A stretch of 64,000 bases of DNA from Trichobilharzia szidati (taxonomy: Eukaryota > Platyhelminthes > Trematoda > Strigeidida > Schistosomatidae): positions 43,450,633 through 43,514,632 of the forward strand of contig OX235271.1 of the NCBI GenBank assembly GCA_944472155.2, given 5' to 3'. A model generated the notes under the pieces. It was not told the DNA's origin, searched no databases, and worked only from the letters and a program-made list of their open reading frames with translations. The position numbers were made by a program, and so were the translations under genes. Of this stretch, positions 46,822 through 59,439 are shown piece after piece (within the stretch, counting starts at the first letter, position 1; each line of letters opens with the position of its first letter).

Positions 46822-47410
46822 CATTATTATTATCATTCCTTAAAATACAAGTGGAACATAGATAGTCAACAGGACATCACCCCTCCATACTGTTCTCTGT
46901 AGTCCTCTTTAGCTCACACCATGATTGTCCATAGACTCTCATCTCCTCCTCACACGATCTGTTGTATATCACCCAGGGATACACGCCCAACCCGTTGTTT
47001 GATATTCGGGTCCCACTCGAGGGTCTGTCTCTCGCACGATATCAATCAGCGGTTTCCTCAAACTATGACCGATCTATCTCCACTTTCTAATATATATTTA
47101 TTGCGAAACAGGTTTTTGGTTGGTTTGTTGACAGAGTTTACTGTTGCTAATTCTTTCCGGGCAGCCGTCTGATCTTCATTATTGAGATAGAGAAAGCAAA
47201 AGTTGATAAAATCTTTAGCAACTTGCTGGAAATTCTTTCGATGACGCGCCAAGTCTCTGAACTACATAAAAGGACTGATTTGAAATTAGTTCTGAAAATC
47301 TGATTCTTGTTGTTGACGTTGAGTGCAGTAGATCGCCACATTGATTTCAGAGTAATGAATGTGTCTTGCATTTACGATACTCGTTTTGACATCCTGATCC
47401 GTACTACCTG
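46822..47410 (-). mobile_element. RTE-clade LINE remnant, 3' end
   Basis: Minus-strand C-terminal remnant beginning with a TTATTATTATCATTCC 3'-tail block. Around 47150-47400 it reads DQDVKTSIVNAR, TLKSMWRSTALNVNN, ETWRVIERISSKL, and further on QTAARKELATVNSVN and QTKNLFRNKY-like residues of the family tail. The high-coordinate side is cut exactly where the 120-bp direct repeat begins (47411). Confidence 0.78.
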
Positions 47411-47530
47411 TAGCTGGAACGATGCTACGAAAACCATTTACTAAACAAGAGGAGAAAATAGTGTATTTCTGTTGCTTTGTTCTCTGACACCACAACAAAA
47501 ATTTATTGGAGACAACTTACTATGACCCGA
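47411..47530. repeat. 120-bp direct repeat, copy 2
   Basis: Same orientation as 45631-45750, 1,780 bp downstream, with 4 differences in 120. It abuts the truncated RTE LINE on its left. Unlike copy 1 it is not followed by the PLE 3'-terminal sequence. Confidence 0.9.
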
Positions 47531-49080
47531 GAGCTTTATATCCGGGAGACGCTTATGATCACGTGATTAAGACACTACATAAGAACTTAACTGAAATTAA
47601 CTATTCGGATAAGTAAATGAGAATACCTGTGGCTACGAAAGTGTAGGAGAAATGTGTGCTGTCTGCAAACTATTAATGCTGATAAATTTTAATTGTTTTC
47701 TCCACACTTGGCAGTGATACTGTACTAGAAAGGTGGTGTGCCTAGGTGAGGTATTTATTCTTGTGTCTATCAACGCAATTCAATTCAGTTTTTTGCATGC
47801 CAGAACACTTAGCAGCCTGGCTTAACTAAGACGTATAATGTAGAATTACCAGAGAGATATTAGCACTTTCTCTATGAATATTGAAGAAACATTTTCTGTT
47901 GTCTGTCGAGTTGCGAATGCATTGACACAACTAGTCAGGTCCCAAATGTCCAATTCAACAGAATCCGTAGCAATTCGCCTGTATCTTAACGAGGAAGAAA
48001 CGTCCCTACAATTCTGATGCCGTGGTCTGCTGTTGAATCTATAAATTCATAAACAATTCATTATGTCTCACCAATTGGGTGTTAGCTATTCATCCCGCAC
48101 AAATACATATCCCTCTTCCCACCAAAAAAGTTCATCTTGATGTTGCACTCTTGTATCTGAACACTTGTAGGAAAATAAATTTTATTTTCTTAACTTGTCT
48201 TCAAGTGCTGAACAGTACATTCGGTTACACACTGATACGCACCCACAAACTTCTCAACTCTTCCTGATTCTGAAACTAAGGACGACTGGAACTCGATGAA
48301 CAGCTTCACCTTTAAGACAGAAAACAACACTTACAAATCAACCAATGGATATGAACACACTGGAGCTCAGGAAGAGAAACACGAAGCTCAGGAGAGAGGC
48401 GAAATGTATTATTATGACAACCCGAGATTCACATTTCAGGAAAGCAGACTAATAGTACTGGTTTATTGTTTTTATCATTTGTGCTTAGCTCTTTTACAAC
48501 GTTCGACCATCCATCAGTTCTACTTCAAATAGCCTGTATCGACAGCGTAAAATAAAAAATACACTTATATTATAATTTTTGTTTGTTTGAAGATTACAGT
48601 CAAAATGAAAAAAATTATTTAAACATTAGCCAATAACATTCACTGTCATGCAAGAGCACTTGAATCGATATCTACTGGTCAGTTTGTTGCTACATTCAGG
48701 TCTTAAACTCACACCCCCTTATTATAAAACTCTTGAATGTGGCCCCTTATGAAGTGGATTTTCAAGTATTATCCCTTAGCCCTAAGTTGTTTTAGAATTC
48801 ATAAAACGTGAAAACAAGTTCAGTGTGAAAGCTTCTATACTCAAACTGAAGACTTGATACTTGCATCAACGGAGGCCACTCAAAAGACTTTGGTCAACTG
48901 TGGTCAATTGTCGCTATAATTATACGAATAATAAACGCAGTTTGCACATTGTTTTTACCAAAACACACAGGGAATCCCAAAATTATATCCGGAAAACGAA
49001 AACATGGTAATGACGTAACCTGATAAGGATTCAGGAGTAGTAAACATGAACAAAACGGATTACTTGGAAAAGATGAATAC
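47531..49080. other. Non-coding stretch, nothing recognised
   Basis: AT-rich sequence. Short frames at 48079-48267 and 48296-48532 have no recognisable motif. Confidence 0.45.
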
Positions 49081-49084
49081 ATTT

Positions 49085-50400
49085 CTTAATGACCATCTAA
49101 AATTCCAAAATATCTCATCTCCCCGTGATCTCATTGAGATGACTGAGAAACATTTAGTGGAATAGTTGAAAAATTGAAACAACAAGGCTGTATCTCACAA
49201 AGTTCGTCTCCATCACTAAAACCGATTGATACGTTCAAACCAAGATTTTATGGTTAGAATAAGGTGCACAGAAATGGTTTGCTACTTCGACCAGGACTAG
49301 AAATGTTTTCAAATCACCATGCCATCCTGTAGCCAAATGGTTGATCAAACTCTTACAGTCTCCAAATTCTGAATTGGTAACACATAGCATAAAGACACCT
49401 CCGAATCTGGTGAAAGGATAAAAAATTTAATGTTGACAAAAAATTCATGATATGGTTTGATGTATTTTCCTTATTCACTAATGTATCACTTTTGTAAACA
49501 GTAGACTTTATATGCTAAGAACTTAGTAGACGAAACATCGATAATGGCATCTCTTTTATGAGGGAGCTTCTTTTGATATGTGTGAGGAATTTCCATTTTT
49601 CTATTTAATGAGGAATTCTACAGACAAACTGATGGTGTAGATATAAGGTCATCACTGGGACCAAATCTTGGTGACAATTTCCTTGCAAAATTAGAGAATT
49701 AACCTTTCAAAGATGTAACTGGCGAACTATAAGTCTGTTGTCATTAAATAGATGACAAATGTTTGGTTATGTAAAATCAGAATGGAGCAGAGAACATCCT
49801 TGGCGAATTTAACGATGTTTGTCTCGCAACAAATTTTACCATTGAGAAAGAAAGAAATGCTAGTATCTCAGTCCCGGACTTCCATATGACTTCAACAGAA
49901 GGTGGTACAAAAAATGTATATAAAAACCTACTATACCTGGTCAGTATACTCATATTTTGAGCTTAATTCCTTTGAATGATGAAAGCAGTTTACTAGATTG
50001 TTTGGTTCACAGAGCATCAGCAATGTGTTCTGGTGAATGTCTTAATGAACAGCTCATTATTATTAAACAGTCACTGAGTGAAAATGATTACGCAAAGAAA
50101 TTCATTGGCTGGAATATGAAACTACGGCCAAGGCAAGCCAAAGTAACAACAGTTCCGAAAAGACCTTGTTTTTTACAGTTTCTGTTACTCAGGGATAATA
50201 ACAGTAAAATAATGACACAACGCTTAAGGATTGCAGTGAAAAGAGCATTCAATTTGGCTGAAGTATACTGTTTCTTCTCAGCCACTCATATTTTACGTTT
50301 AGGATTTAGTTGTAAACAGCCTAACTTTGTCTCTTCTCGGTGTATCCACCAGTTCAGCTTCCCATGTGGAGCCGATGATTTAGTGTGTTTATTGTAGAAT
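49085..50400 (+). mobile_element. Penelope-like element remnant
   Basis: Plus-strand remnant spanning much of the RT. In order: WFDVFSLFTNVS near 49455-49490 (motif A), FYRQTDGV...SLGPNLGDNFLAKLEN near 49615-49700 (motif B), and a decayed IDD-type catalytic motif near 49750. The open stretch 49957-50397 has ICSGECLNEQLIIIKQSLSE-like residues (MCSGECLNEQLIIIKQSLSE), KFIGWNMKLRPRQ, RLRIAVKRAFN and, at the end, RCIHQFSFPCGADDLV. The last is where the GIY-YIG site should be, but YIG is lost. A third PLE subfamily; dead. Confidence 0.8.
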
Positions 50401-51890
50401 TTTCAAACACCATTCTGGATGACTAACCATTGTAGAAGTTATGAAGTGATAACGGCAACAAAATGAGATATTTTGAACCACTTAAGCAAATCTGATTAAT
50501 TTACCATTGGATGAAGTTGATTGTCGTTAAAATGAAGGCCCATCAATTTGATATGATTATAAGCAATAATTTATGCTCAGAACGTCATCCAGTTGTTAGT
50601 ACTGCATCACTGTGTGATGTTTGAAATAAGCTTATCTAACATGGAACCAAACAAGTAAGTTTAAATTTGAAATCATGGTTATCTTAAAGCGTCTTTTTGA
50701 AGAAGCCTGTATGAGAAACCAAGACTGGTCAATTCGACCTAGAAATTTCAACACAAAGGTACAAGTACAAATACATAATAACTGCATTTAGTTCACATGA
50801 ATTTCACACGAAGCTTTATTTACAGAACTTCAATGTTTAATTTTCTACTAAAATTCCTATTTTCTGTGAAGTAATTATACTTGTCAGATACACTTTATCC
50901 CTGGGGATAAATAAAGTTAGTTCATTATCTCCTTGTAACTTGAAATATAATAATAATCAACAAAACCCGTATGCTTTCTCGCTTACAAACTTGTCCACAA
51001 AAATAAACATAAAAAGCTTATTATCTATGTGCTCAGTTAGTTTCACAAATTTTCGGTTTAATAATATCTGCAACATTTCTTGAACACCTACTGAAATTTT
51101 TTCCAGAAATTTTCAATTATTTCAGAATTTCAAAACAATTACCCTCCTTATTAAGTTTAGTTTGTCTGAAAAATGTGACAGACTCTGAGAAATAAAACCT
51201 AGTTTCAAACAGTTTTGTATCTCAAGTTTTAGTAATCAGTATACTCTGAAGGTTGATCTGCGAATTAAGTTAGGTGTTCAATTAATTGTTTTCCCTGAGC
51301 TGGTTGGTTTGACTGCAAAGCTTCCGTCATCTTTCTAGACAGCATCCTGAGCTCAGGTTTTAGTAATAAATGAACTTATTTAAATTCTCCATGAATGGTG
51401 TAACTGTATCTTCTGGCAACCACTGTCATGACTGGTTGTTAATTTACTCCTCTGTTATTCATTTTTATTCATTTGGAATTCGAATTTTCTTGTCATGCAA
51501 TTTATATTTCATTAGATGATAAATTTTGTCAGTAGTGATATGTTTGCTAATTGCTGATTCACCTCTGTACCAGGCTTCTAAGAATTCCCTGACAGCATTT
51601 TTGACGCTTCCTGTGTTTAAAATTTACACATTATCACAATCAAACTGGTGTCCATAATTATCTACATACATCGATATGCATCAACCTGAGCCACAAATCT
51701 TCTCCATTATTTCATAAGTTAGGTGTATTACTTCAAACTGAGGTGCTCTTCCTCCCGTTTCGTTAACGTGAGCATTAGATTATTAATTAAGTGTTGACTT
51801 GCAGAGGTCTGACTTGTTCTAAGTTAGATATAATGCCAATTTTTGACTGACGCCAGGGAGGAGGGCCTGAAGCTCTAATAAGAAGTTGTA
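50401..51890. other. Mostly unassigned stretch with one PLE-like terminal motif
   Basis: Non-coding, AT-rich. At 51294-51360 there is a diverged copy of the terminal motif found at 45195-45260. Nothing else was recognised. Confidence 0.45.
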
Positions 51891-51894
51891 ATCG

Positions 51895-52190
51895 GAGGGA
51901 TCCGCTAAGTCGGGTGTGAGGACGAATAATCACCGACGTCAATGGCTAGAGATGGCGTTATGTGCCAACAACTGGGGGAAGTTAGAATTTGCGAACCACT
52001 GGGCTCCATCTGTGTAGCTGTGTGACGTATGGAGTCGCTGCGTAGTATGAAGGTCCTGGGTTTGACTGCTGACAGAGTTATGAGTGTCTACTATTGGAGA
52101 ATCTAGAACTAAAACGAAACAGCTGTCCAGTACAAGCTAGTTTCCAGGGGTTCCTTAACTGACAGTTTTAACTTTAAACCAATCAAATCT
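51895..52190 (+). mobile_element. Hammerhead SINE, decayed plus-strand copy
   Basis: Reads in the same order as the reverse complement of 43436-43720: CGGGTGTGAGGACGAATAAT, CAATGGCTAGAGATGGCG, GAAGTTAGAATTTGCG, a decayed tRNA-like head (AAGGTCCTGGGTTTGACTGC), then ACGAAACAGCTGTCCAGTAC. The hammerhead core itself is lost. Confidence 0.65.
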
Positions 52191-52199
52191 AAGCACACC

Positions 52200-53680
52200 T
52201 GCACTTAGAAACTGGAATCGCTAGTAAAAATGACTGGCTACAAGCATGGTACAAAATGAACGTGCTTGAAAAAAATTCCCACTTAATTTGGATCGTTAGT
52301 GATACCTATTGTTCATGCCTTGTTACTTTCTAAGCTGCATTTCTTATTACATCAATATAGCTGAATAAATGCTTTAGGGAATTCAAAATGAAGATTAAAC
52401 TGATTATTTAGTTCCTCATGAACTATATCCAGATAACAGGGAATGAAAAACTGTTGGTGTTTTGTCTGTCTTGACATTTTCAGTGGTTTGGCATTTATTG
52501 TGAACAATATCAGTAGCTTTTATATAAATATTTTCTCTAGTAGTTAGTAGCTAGTACAGACTGTAGAATGTGGGAAGCCAATTCCACATGACATTTTACT
52601 TACCAACACTGCCTTGCAGAAAAGCCCAACCTGAAATTTCTGTGTACTTTAAGTTCCATATGATTATACATCACTTCTAACCTTTCCAACGAGACAGATA
52701 TATTATAAAGTCATTTATTTTATTCATCATTAGGGATATACTGTGGAATGAAGTAATCAGAATACTTTATTTTGTAAATTAGAATCGCAAATGTCAATCA
52801 GGTGACCTTTCTGCTGCATAGGCTCAAAATATTCATGATCAAAAATCTTAAAATGGTAATTTAGCTGGGTAGATAATTTTCATAAATTACCTCCACGTTT
52901 GAATACACAAAATACAGAAGGATTTATTATATATATTTTGATATTTGAATCCACTAACTTCACTAACATTTCAGAGATTTAGTTTAAGGACTCTATAGAC
53001 ATTCAGTAAACTTTGTAATGTTGCTGCTAAAACATACATTTGCTACCTAGTTTGATAATTTCTAACTTCATAAGCACAGCAAATGAAACAGATTACAGAA
53101 AGAATTTCGCCTTACTTTTAGCCAGTCGACTATTTTATTTTTTATTATTTATTTTTGATTGTTAAAGTAGTTGCGATATTTACAAACATATAAACAAAGG
53201 TTCTGTGTATACGATATTTTTCATACTTACTGTGTTTGGTGTTTAACTTGTAAAGATGTAATCATAGTGAAATTGACTTTTGCATAAATGTTAATGCTAT
53301 AACAGGCAGTGATAATAAGGAAAAAGTCGAAGTGTAAAGAAATAGAATAACAATTTTATTTTGATTTGAAATAAAAATGAAGCGTTTCTGTTTCCATTAG
53401 TTGTGCCTGATTATTCGTATTTTCTTAACAGAAGTCATAGACAACTAGTGTTGAGTAAGCATGTGAATGCATGAAACTGAAAAAGTTCTGTAATTGACTG
53501 CCATAAGTAATCACTTTATAATGAACACAACTCAATAGTTTATCTCTGATATGTTGGTAGAATTAGGCCACCAAAAATATTCTATCAGTATTCAGATTTC
53601 AGAAGACGATGATTATGTCATTAGCTAATTGAGGTCATAAATTGTTTATGATGGTATTACCCCTTTAGTGTTTATTCCTT
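52200..53680. other. Non-coding stretch, nothing recognised
   Basis: AT-rich sequence without recognised features. Confidence 0.5.
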
Positions 53681-53684
53681 TGCG

Positions 53685-54085
53685 CTGCGAATGGAACAAA
53701 GGCCTGCAGACCTTGAACTATGAAATTGGAACACCAGTTTAGTCGTTTCGGCGGGTCGGGGTTTTAAGCCTCAAACCCAACCTTCCTTCTTTACCACGTT
53801 CACTATCGGCAAAGTGAAGCTTCAGGGTACGTCAGTGTTTAATAGTAAAACCTTGTACCACTTGCGGTGCAGCTGACGTGTACTCTATCACTAGACCACT
53901 AACGTATGAAATCTGGAAATTGTGTTTGTTTAGGCTCAGCCATCCGGAACCAACCTTAGAGCTATGTTTATCGTATGAGGGCTGAAGATACTACCGGGAT
54001 GCTCAGACTGAAATAAGTGTAGTTGGACTCGAACCCATGACTCGTCAAACGCTTAAGTCAGCGATCCACATCTCTATCCTTAATC
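53685..54085. repeat. Dispersed repeat, copy 2, followed by a tRNA-like block
   Basis: 53690-53900 shares ordered blocks with 7255-7455 (GGCCTGCAGACCTTGA, a GGGTCGGGGTTTTAAGCC-like block, CCAACCTTCCTTCTTTACC). Behind it, on the minus strand, 54075-54020 reads GATCGCTGACTTAAGCG then CATGGGTTCGAGTCCAAC, which resemble box A and box B of a tRNA-derived SINE head. Confidence 0.5.
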
Positions 54086-54709
54086 ATCAGCGATCGAATG
54101 TGAACCGATGTTTTTGAAGTATTACGGTCACTGACCACAATATAGAGTTACAAGAAGGGTCAGCGGTTTATTACTCTAGGTAACGAAAAGATTATTTGAA
54201 TAAAATGAGAATCTATTCTAAATTTTATATTAGTAACATGACAAAAATTTAAGGTGAAGGATATTTCTGATTCAGACAGTATGTCAACAGTAGTAAGGGT
54301 TTGAACAAATGGCCTATCTAATACTATATAACCTTTCTTGGGCAGTTTTCTTAATGTTATATAAATTTTTATGTGACAGGATATTCAGTGTGTCTATTTA
54401 GCTTCAAATGATGACTGAAATATGAGCCTGTATATCATACTTAATAATAATCACTTCATTCCAGACAACAGCATTATATAAAGGGATGTTTTAAGCATTT
54501 TCATTCTGCAGCAATGTCGTTTCCTTTGAACATATAAAACCAAAGAGAAAACTACTCAAATTAAGGTTAATAAAAATGTTTATCTAGGCAGTTATAATGA
54601 TAACCACCCTTGAGTAACTGCCAGAAAGAAGCAGCTGTTTATTTGCAGATTATAAATTAGTCTTGTTCATACTTCTCTGATATTCCTTTTCTTTAAAAAA
54701 TATTCGATC

Positions 54710-55160
54710 AGTCCTTCTCTGTGGGTTGGAAACTTGGCACTGGCGTCATGAAAAAGAATTTCGAACAGGCTTCGAACCTTCATCAGCACCTATCTTCGTC
54801 CCATACTGAAGATCAGATAGCAGGGCAGAGAAAATCAGCAACAAGGAATTCTGTCAACGAACCAACCAACAATCTCTAGCCTAACTAAGAAAATGTAGAA
54901 GAAGATGGACATGGATTATACACAAACGCCGAGGAGAGTGATGAGTGAAATCACGAGTCATGCAGACTTTCGAATGAAGATGGCGAGAATGAGAAACAAC
55001 GAGTTATGCGTGGGTGACACGGAGTATTGTGAGACGGAGATGAAGGTTTATGGGGAATCTTGGAGTTAGCTAAATAGATTAGCAGAAAACAGGATGAAAC
55101 GTAGATGTCCCGCTGAAGCCCTATGTTCTACTCAGAACCTAAGGAAACAATAATAATAAG
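54710..55160 (+). mobile_element. RTE-clade LINE remnant, 3' end, plus strand
   Basis: The only plus-strand RTE copy. It contains HTEDQIAGQRKSATRNSVN (about 54818-54860), the family's tail before the stop, then a decayed Glu/Arg-rich section. It ends AAGGAAACAATAATAATAAG at about 55140-55161. That end is the direct-strand form of the TAA-type tail inferred at the other copies. Confidence 0.75.
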
Positions 55161-55164
55161 AAAT

Positions 55165-56315
55165 GGTTGAATTTCTATATTTAACTGTATCAGTATAAAT
55201 GCTAGTGAAAATAATTCTAGTTTTACGTGGAGATATACCAGAACAAAGGTGTGAAAAAGGTGCTCAGTGGCCAATCAAATGACCCTAACCAACTGCTTAC
55301 ATGAACCTGAATGTCTATCAACAACTGTGTCAGTCAGTTGGCACATATGCACAACACCAAACCTGCTTTTATCCGTCGAAGTTTCACTTAATATGTCATT
55401 ATTTTTTCGGACTTTCATGGAGGAATTAGAGGGAACAATAACAAAGATTTAACGGAATACATGAATTGATAAATTGTAAAGTAGCATGCTGAGTTATTCC
55501 AAAACCTTTAATTTTTTTTATGTATTTGGTTAAATGAAAGATTCTTTTGGAGACAACCAACAAAAATATTTATACATAGGTGCTGCTAATATTACAGAAA
55601 TCATGAGACTAAAGCGCGCAACACATGCGGTATTCACTCCTGAAATCAAATTAACAACCTTACAGTTAGAGGCATTTAATTTGAAGTTATCTGAAAGCCT
55701 TTCAAGTGAGTAGTGACGGTGTTTTTAAACCTGTCCCAGAAGCGAGAGGTTTTAGTAAAGGCGGAACTTTCATTTCCTTCAAAGTAGTGTCACTTGGCTC
55801 AGTGATCACACTACAAACACATTAGAATCAAACTAGTCATCAACTGATCATTAATTCATATATAAATACATATAATCCCACTGAGATTAGGCTATGACAT
55901 GAACGGATAAATGTTAATTAGACTAGCAGTGTTACATGCAAAATGGCTGTCATTCCTTAATGCCGGCCCACTCTCCGTTAAGATGAACAACTTCAAAAGT
56001 ATCCCAGTGTTACATGAGTGTGTGCGCATACTTTTTACCTAATTATAACCATCAATTTGAATGAGACTTACCAAAGAATTAAGATACATAAATGAAGAAT
56101 AAATTTCTGTCGCCTTATAATATCAGCTAGTAATTATAATATCTGTTTACAACCATAAAAAGACATTAATTTTGATTTAGAATAACATTTATAAGTGTCA
56201 CTTTAAAATGCGCCGTTTGACAATAATCCCCATGTTTACTGTTACAAATGTTTATTCTTGAAGAAGTATGTGATTTCTCTACTTCCACAGTAAGTATTAT
56301 TCAACTTCTTTTCTG
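55165..56315. other. Non-coding stretch, nothing recognised
   Basis: AT-rich sequence. A 61-codon frame at 55267-55452 has no motif I recognise. Confidence 0.45.
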
Positions 56316-56319
56316 AGTA

Positions 56320-56540
56320 ATGCTGTAACGACAGAAGACAAGAGCCAGGCAACAGATCGTTTACTGAGAAAATCAAGAGGTATTTATAGATTTTTATGTG
56401 CATTTTTATTAGCGCTACTGTCAGCGGAGAAGAAACCTGTTCTGATTGATTGTTTTCTTGCTGAAAGTTGTTCTGTGCTGCTTTTGACTGTTTCTCAGGA
56501 AGTTAAGCCATACATCTGCGAATCGTACTTGCACACGCTA
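56320..56540. repeat. Dispersed repeat shared with 20590-20800
   Basis: ACGACAGAAGACAAGAGCCA starts a block matching 20628 onward, including TATTTATAGATTTTTATGTG. An imperfect internal duplication around CTGATTGATTG and CTGATTGGTTGG is visible. Not associated with a PLE ORF here. Confidence 0.5.
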
Positions 56541-57379
56541 AGTCTGCTCTGATTGGTTGGTGATTTCCTAAAGGATAGGCTTTGTTACTGTTTTTCTCAT
56601 GACCCCGATTCAGGACGTAAACAGGGAAGTAAAATTGTCTACAATTTGGGCTCGCAGACAGCTCTCACCACAATACAATCCAGTGACTCTCGAAAATCGA
56701 AGACAATAAAGTTTGTGAGTGATTCTCATTTCAGTGTTAAATGAAGGAAGCCATTGGGTAAAACCTATTTGTGCATCTGAAAATTATGTTTACGAAGTCC
56801 GTTTCAAATCTATCTGACAAACAATAAATTAGATGGAGGCTTACTTGGTGGTCTGTTTTTGAAATAATTAAAGCAATAACTAAATCAATAGTTATATCTT
56901 CAGAATACGACAGTTGTTCAACCAGATCAAATCACATGAACATATGTTGAACACGAAATAAAAGGCTGAGCATGAATGCAAAGCATTGTTGCACCAGAAA
57001 CATCTAAAATTACTAATTTACCAGTACATTTATTATGTCTGAACATAGCCATATTATAGACGGCATTTAAATGCCATAGCAAATCCTAATGGTAAGGAAA
57101 TAATGTGGATGAAAATTGATTCAATTGCCTTTATATCTAAGATGTATAATAACTACTAAGATAAATACAAACTAGTGGAGAGTTTCGAGTGTTTGATCGA
57201 AATATCATGGAGGTATAGCAAAGACAAATAATAAAGATAAGTAATTGTCTAATAGAACAAAATGCTTAAAACCATACGCCTGTAGTAAATAAGACGGCTG
57301 AAAACAATCTCTTCGCTGAATCATCTATTTTAATTGTCAGTATACCCTAATCGGAATTTTCGATAAATCAAAGGGACTA

Positions 57380-57697
57380 TTGATAGCAAAGGAACTTAAT
57401 GCGTTTCACCATTATTCTGTTAGTGTTTCTGTTGTGAATGAGAGGATTCATTTTCTTAATGGATTCATAGGAAAGACCTGTAATAAATTTTCTAAAACTT
57501 CTGAGAAATACATAGTCACCCATTCATCTATTTATTCACAGAAATTGCAGCTGGAATCCTTGTCGACGGGTATGAAACTTCATGATTTTAACCTCAGCTT
57601 CACACATTCGTACAATTTGAAAACTTTTTCAACTGTACCAACGAAATTATACCCACTTCTTATCAAAACGTTCATGCTTCACATCAAGCACTGTTGA
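57380..57697 (+). other. Unassigned open frame
   Basis: A 105-codon frame with ordinary-looking composition (NERIHFLNGFIGKTCNKF, then SSIYSQKLQLES) but no motif I recognise. It precedes a PLE remnant by about 350 bp and could be a distant part of a mobile element or chance. Confidence 0.25.
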
Positions 57698-58039
57698 GTA
57701 CAGCAGTCGGTAAAGGAATGCACAATTAGCATTTTGTGAAACAGCCTACAAACAATATGCAACTTCATCATGAGATTCACTACTTGCAGACTGCTCCCTA
57801 GCCTGTGTAAGAAACGGTTTGTAAATGCCTACAAACCAAATCTTTCAGTTGTATACGAAATGACTGTGGTGGCTGTGACTTAATAATGTATTGAGTGTAT
57901 TGGATAGCTGCCATCTAGAGATTGTATTCCCACTTGACGTGAGTCTCTGAAAGAGGAGAGATGGGCCTTCGGGGAAATTGATGCACAGGAAGCTGTCATG
58001 CAATGGTCAGCTGACGAAGTTCTACAACTGGATACCCTC

Positions 58040-58990
58040 TGATTAAAAACGAAACCTGATCGAATAACGTATTAGTCGCATTTTAAGCATCCTTGAAGCC
58101 TTTGATGGTAACCTAAGTCTCCTAAAAATTGTCTTGATCGAAAAAAGATGTACGCTACGTTTCATCGGCAAAAATATGCAACCAGAAACACTGAAGTATA
58201 ACCTGTTGTTTGTATTTAAGAAAATGCCACTCATCAACCTTGAATTCAAAGCTGACTTAACTGCCACCATCCATAAAAAAGAATCTCACGGTACTTTAAA
58301 AGAACGTACGCTGCATCTTCACTCACAGTAGTCGACCATTACCTTTCAATGATCTAATAGGAAACATCTTGCAGCCAATGAACTCCGCGTATATCCACTA
58401 GTTCATCCGCTCCTTTGAAATCAGATATGTCAGTTGTTCGATGAGGGGTTTGTCCAAAACGTTCTTATTTAATCTTCCTTCTTCACATAGTGATTTTGAG
58501 CTCATAAATTATTTTAAAAATTTCATCGGGTGATTTGACAGGATCTAAAAAGATAAAAGATTTTGAACAACCAACTCAGAGATGCAACTCAGTTCAATAG
58601 TGAACCCACCGTTTATTTTTAACAAAGTTTGACTGCAGCTGCGAAGCCAACTACATTGGGCGTGCAGGTGGGCAGGTATCTCCGAACATCATCCAGCATG
58701 GTTAAAAAAAGACAAACAAGATCTATTCGTAGCTCTATTTTAGCACACCTTGTAGATAGTGAGCATAAGGCTGACGTTAAGACAGAATTTAAAATTATTC
58801 ATCGCATTCCCTCTAACCTCAATTTTGCTTTACGAGTTCGCCTTTTACAAACAGCTGAAGCAGTAGGAATCCACATGAAGAAGCCAATACTGTGTGTTCA
58901 CAAGGAATTTGTACAGCCACTTTCCTTACATGGGCCATTGTTACATGAATGTATAAACCGGACTACTTTGTCCCCCCCTCTAAACCTTTA
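58040..58990 (+). mobile_element. Penelope-like element remnant, C-terminal half
   Basis: Plus-strand fragment. LRFIGKNMQPETLKYN and INLEFKADLTATIHKK (58134-58331) are the thumb region. After a break of about 300 bp, 58629-58991 has an out-of-frame remnant of the GIY-YIG site (CEANYIGRAG when shifted). SILAHLVDSEHKADVKTEF, IHRIPSNLNFALRVRLLQTA and AEAVGIHMKKPILCVHKEF follow, with the catalytic-type Glu in TAEAVGI. RT palm absent. Confidence 0.8.
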
Positions 58991-59439
58991 AAATTGATAA
59001 TTGTCCAAATTATTTTATTATTATCCTGACTACTCCATCTTTAATTACATGTTATCCTTGTAAAATTATTTTATTCTTATGATCACTTCATCGTTAGTCA
59101 CAAATTATTATTGTCCAAGCCGTTTTATTTTCTTTAACAATCTGTTGCACCATCAGCCTGTGTAAATGCTTATTCCTTAATTGCTCTTCATTTTTCCAAA
59201 ATTATGCATGATGCAACCCACGTGTTGTAACCATTCCTACCTTTCAATTGTGTGTATTAATTTTCATCGTTAATTATCACCCCACTAACATGTTGACAAT
59301 GACTAATTATTGTTAACAAATATATCGTCACTTGATTGGTAAATTGTTGTGTACTGTGATAAAAACGCTATATATATTAGAATAGAGGCAGAGATGAGGA
59401 TCTAATTGAGAAGTAAATATTTATCCTTTCTTGATATAA

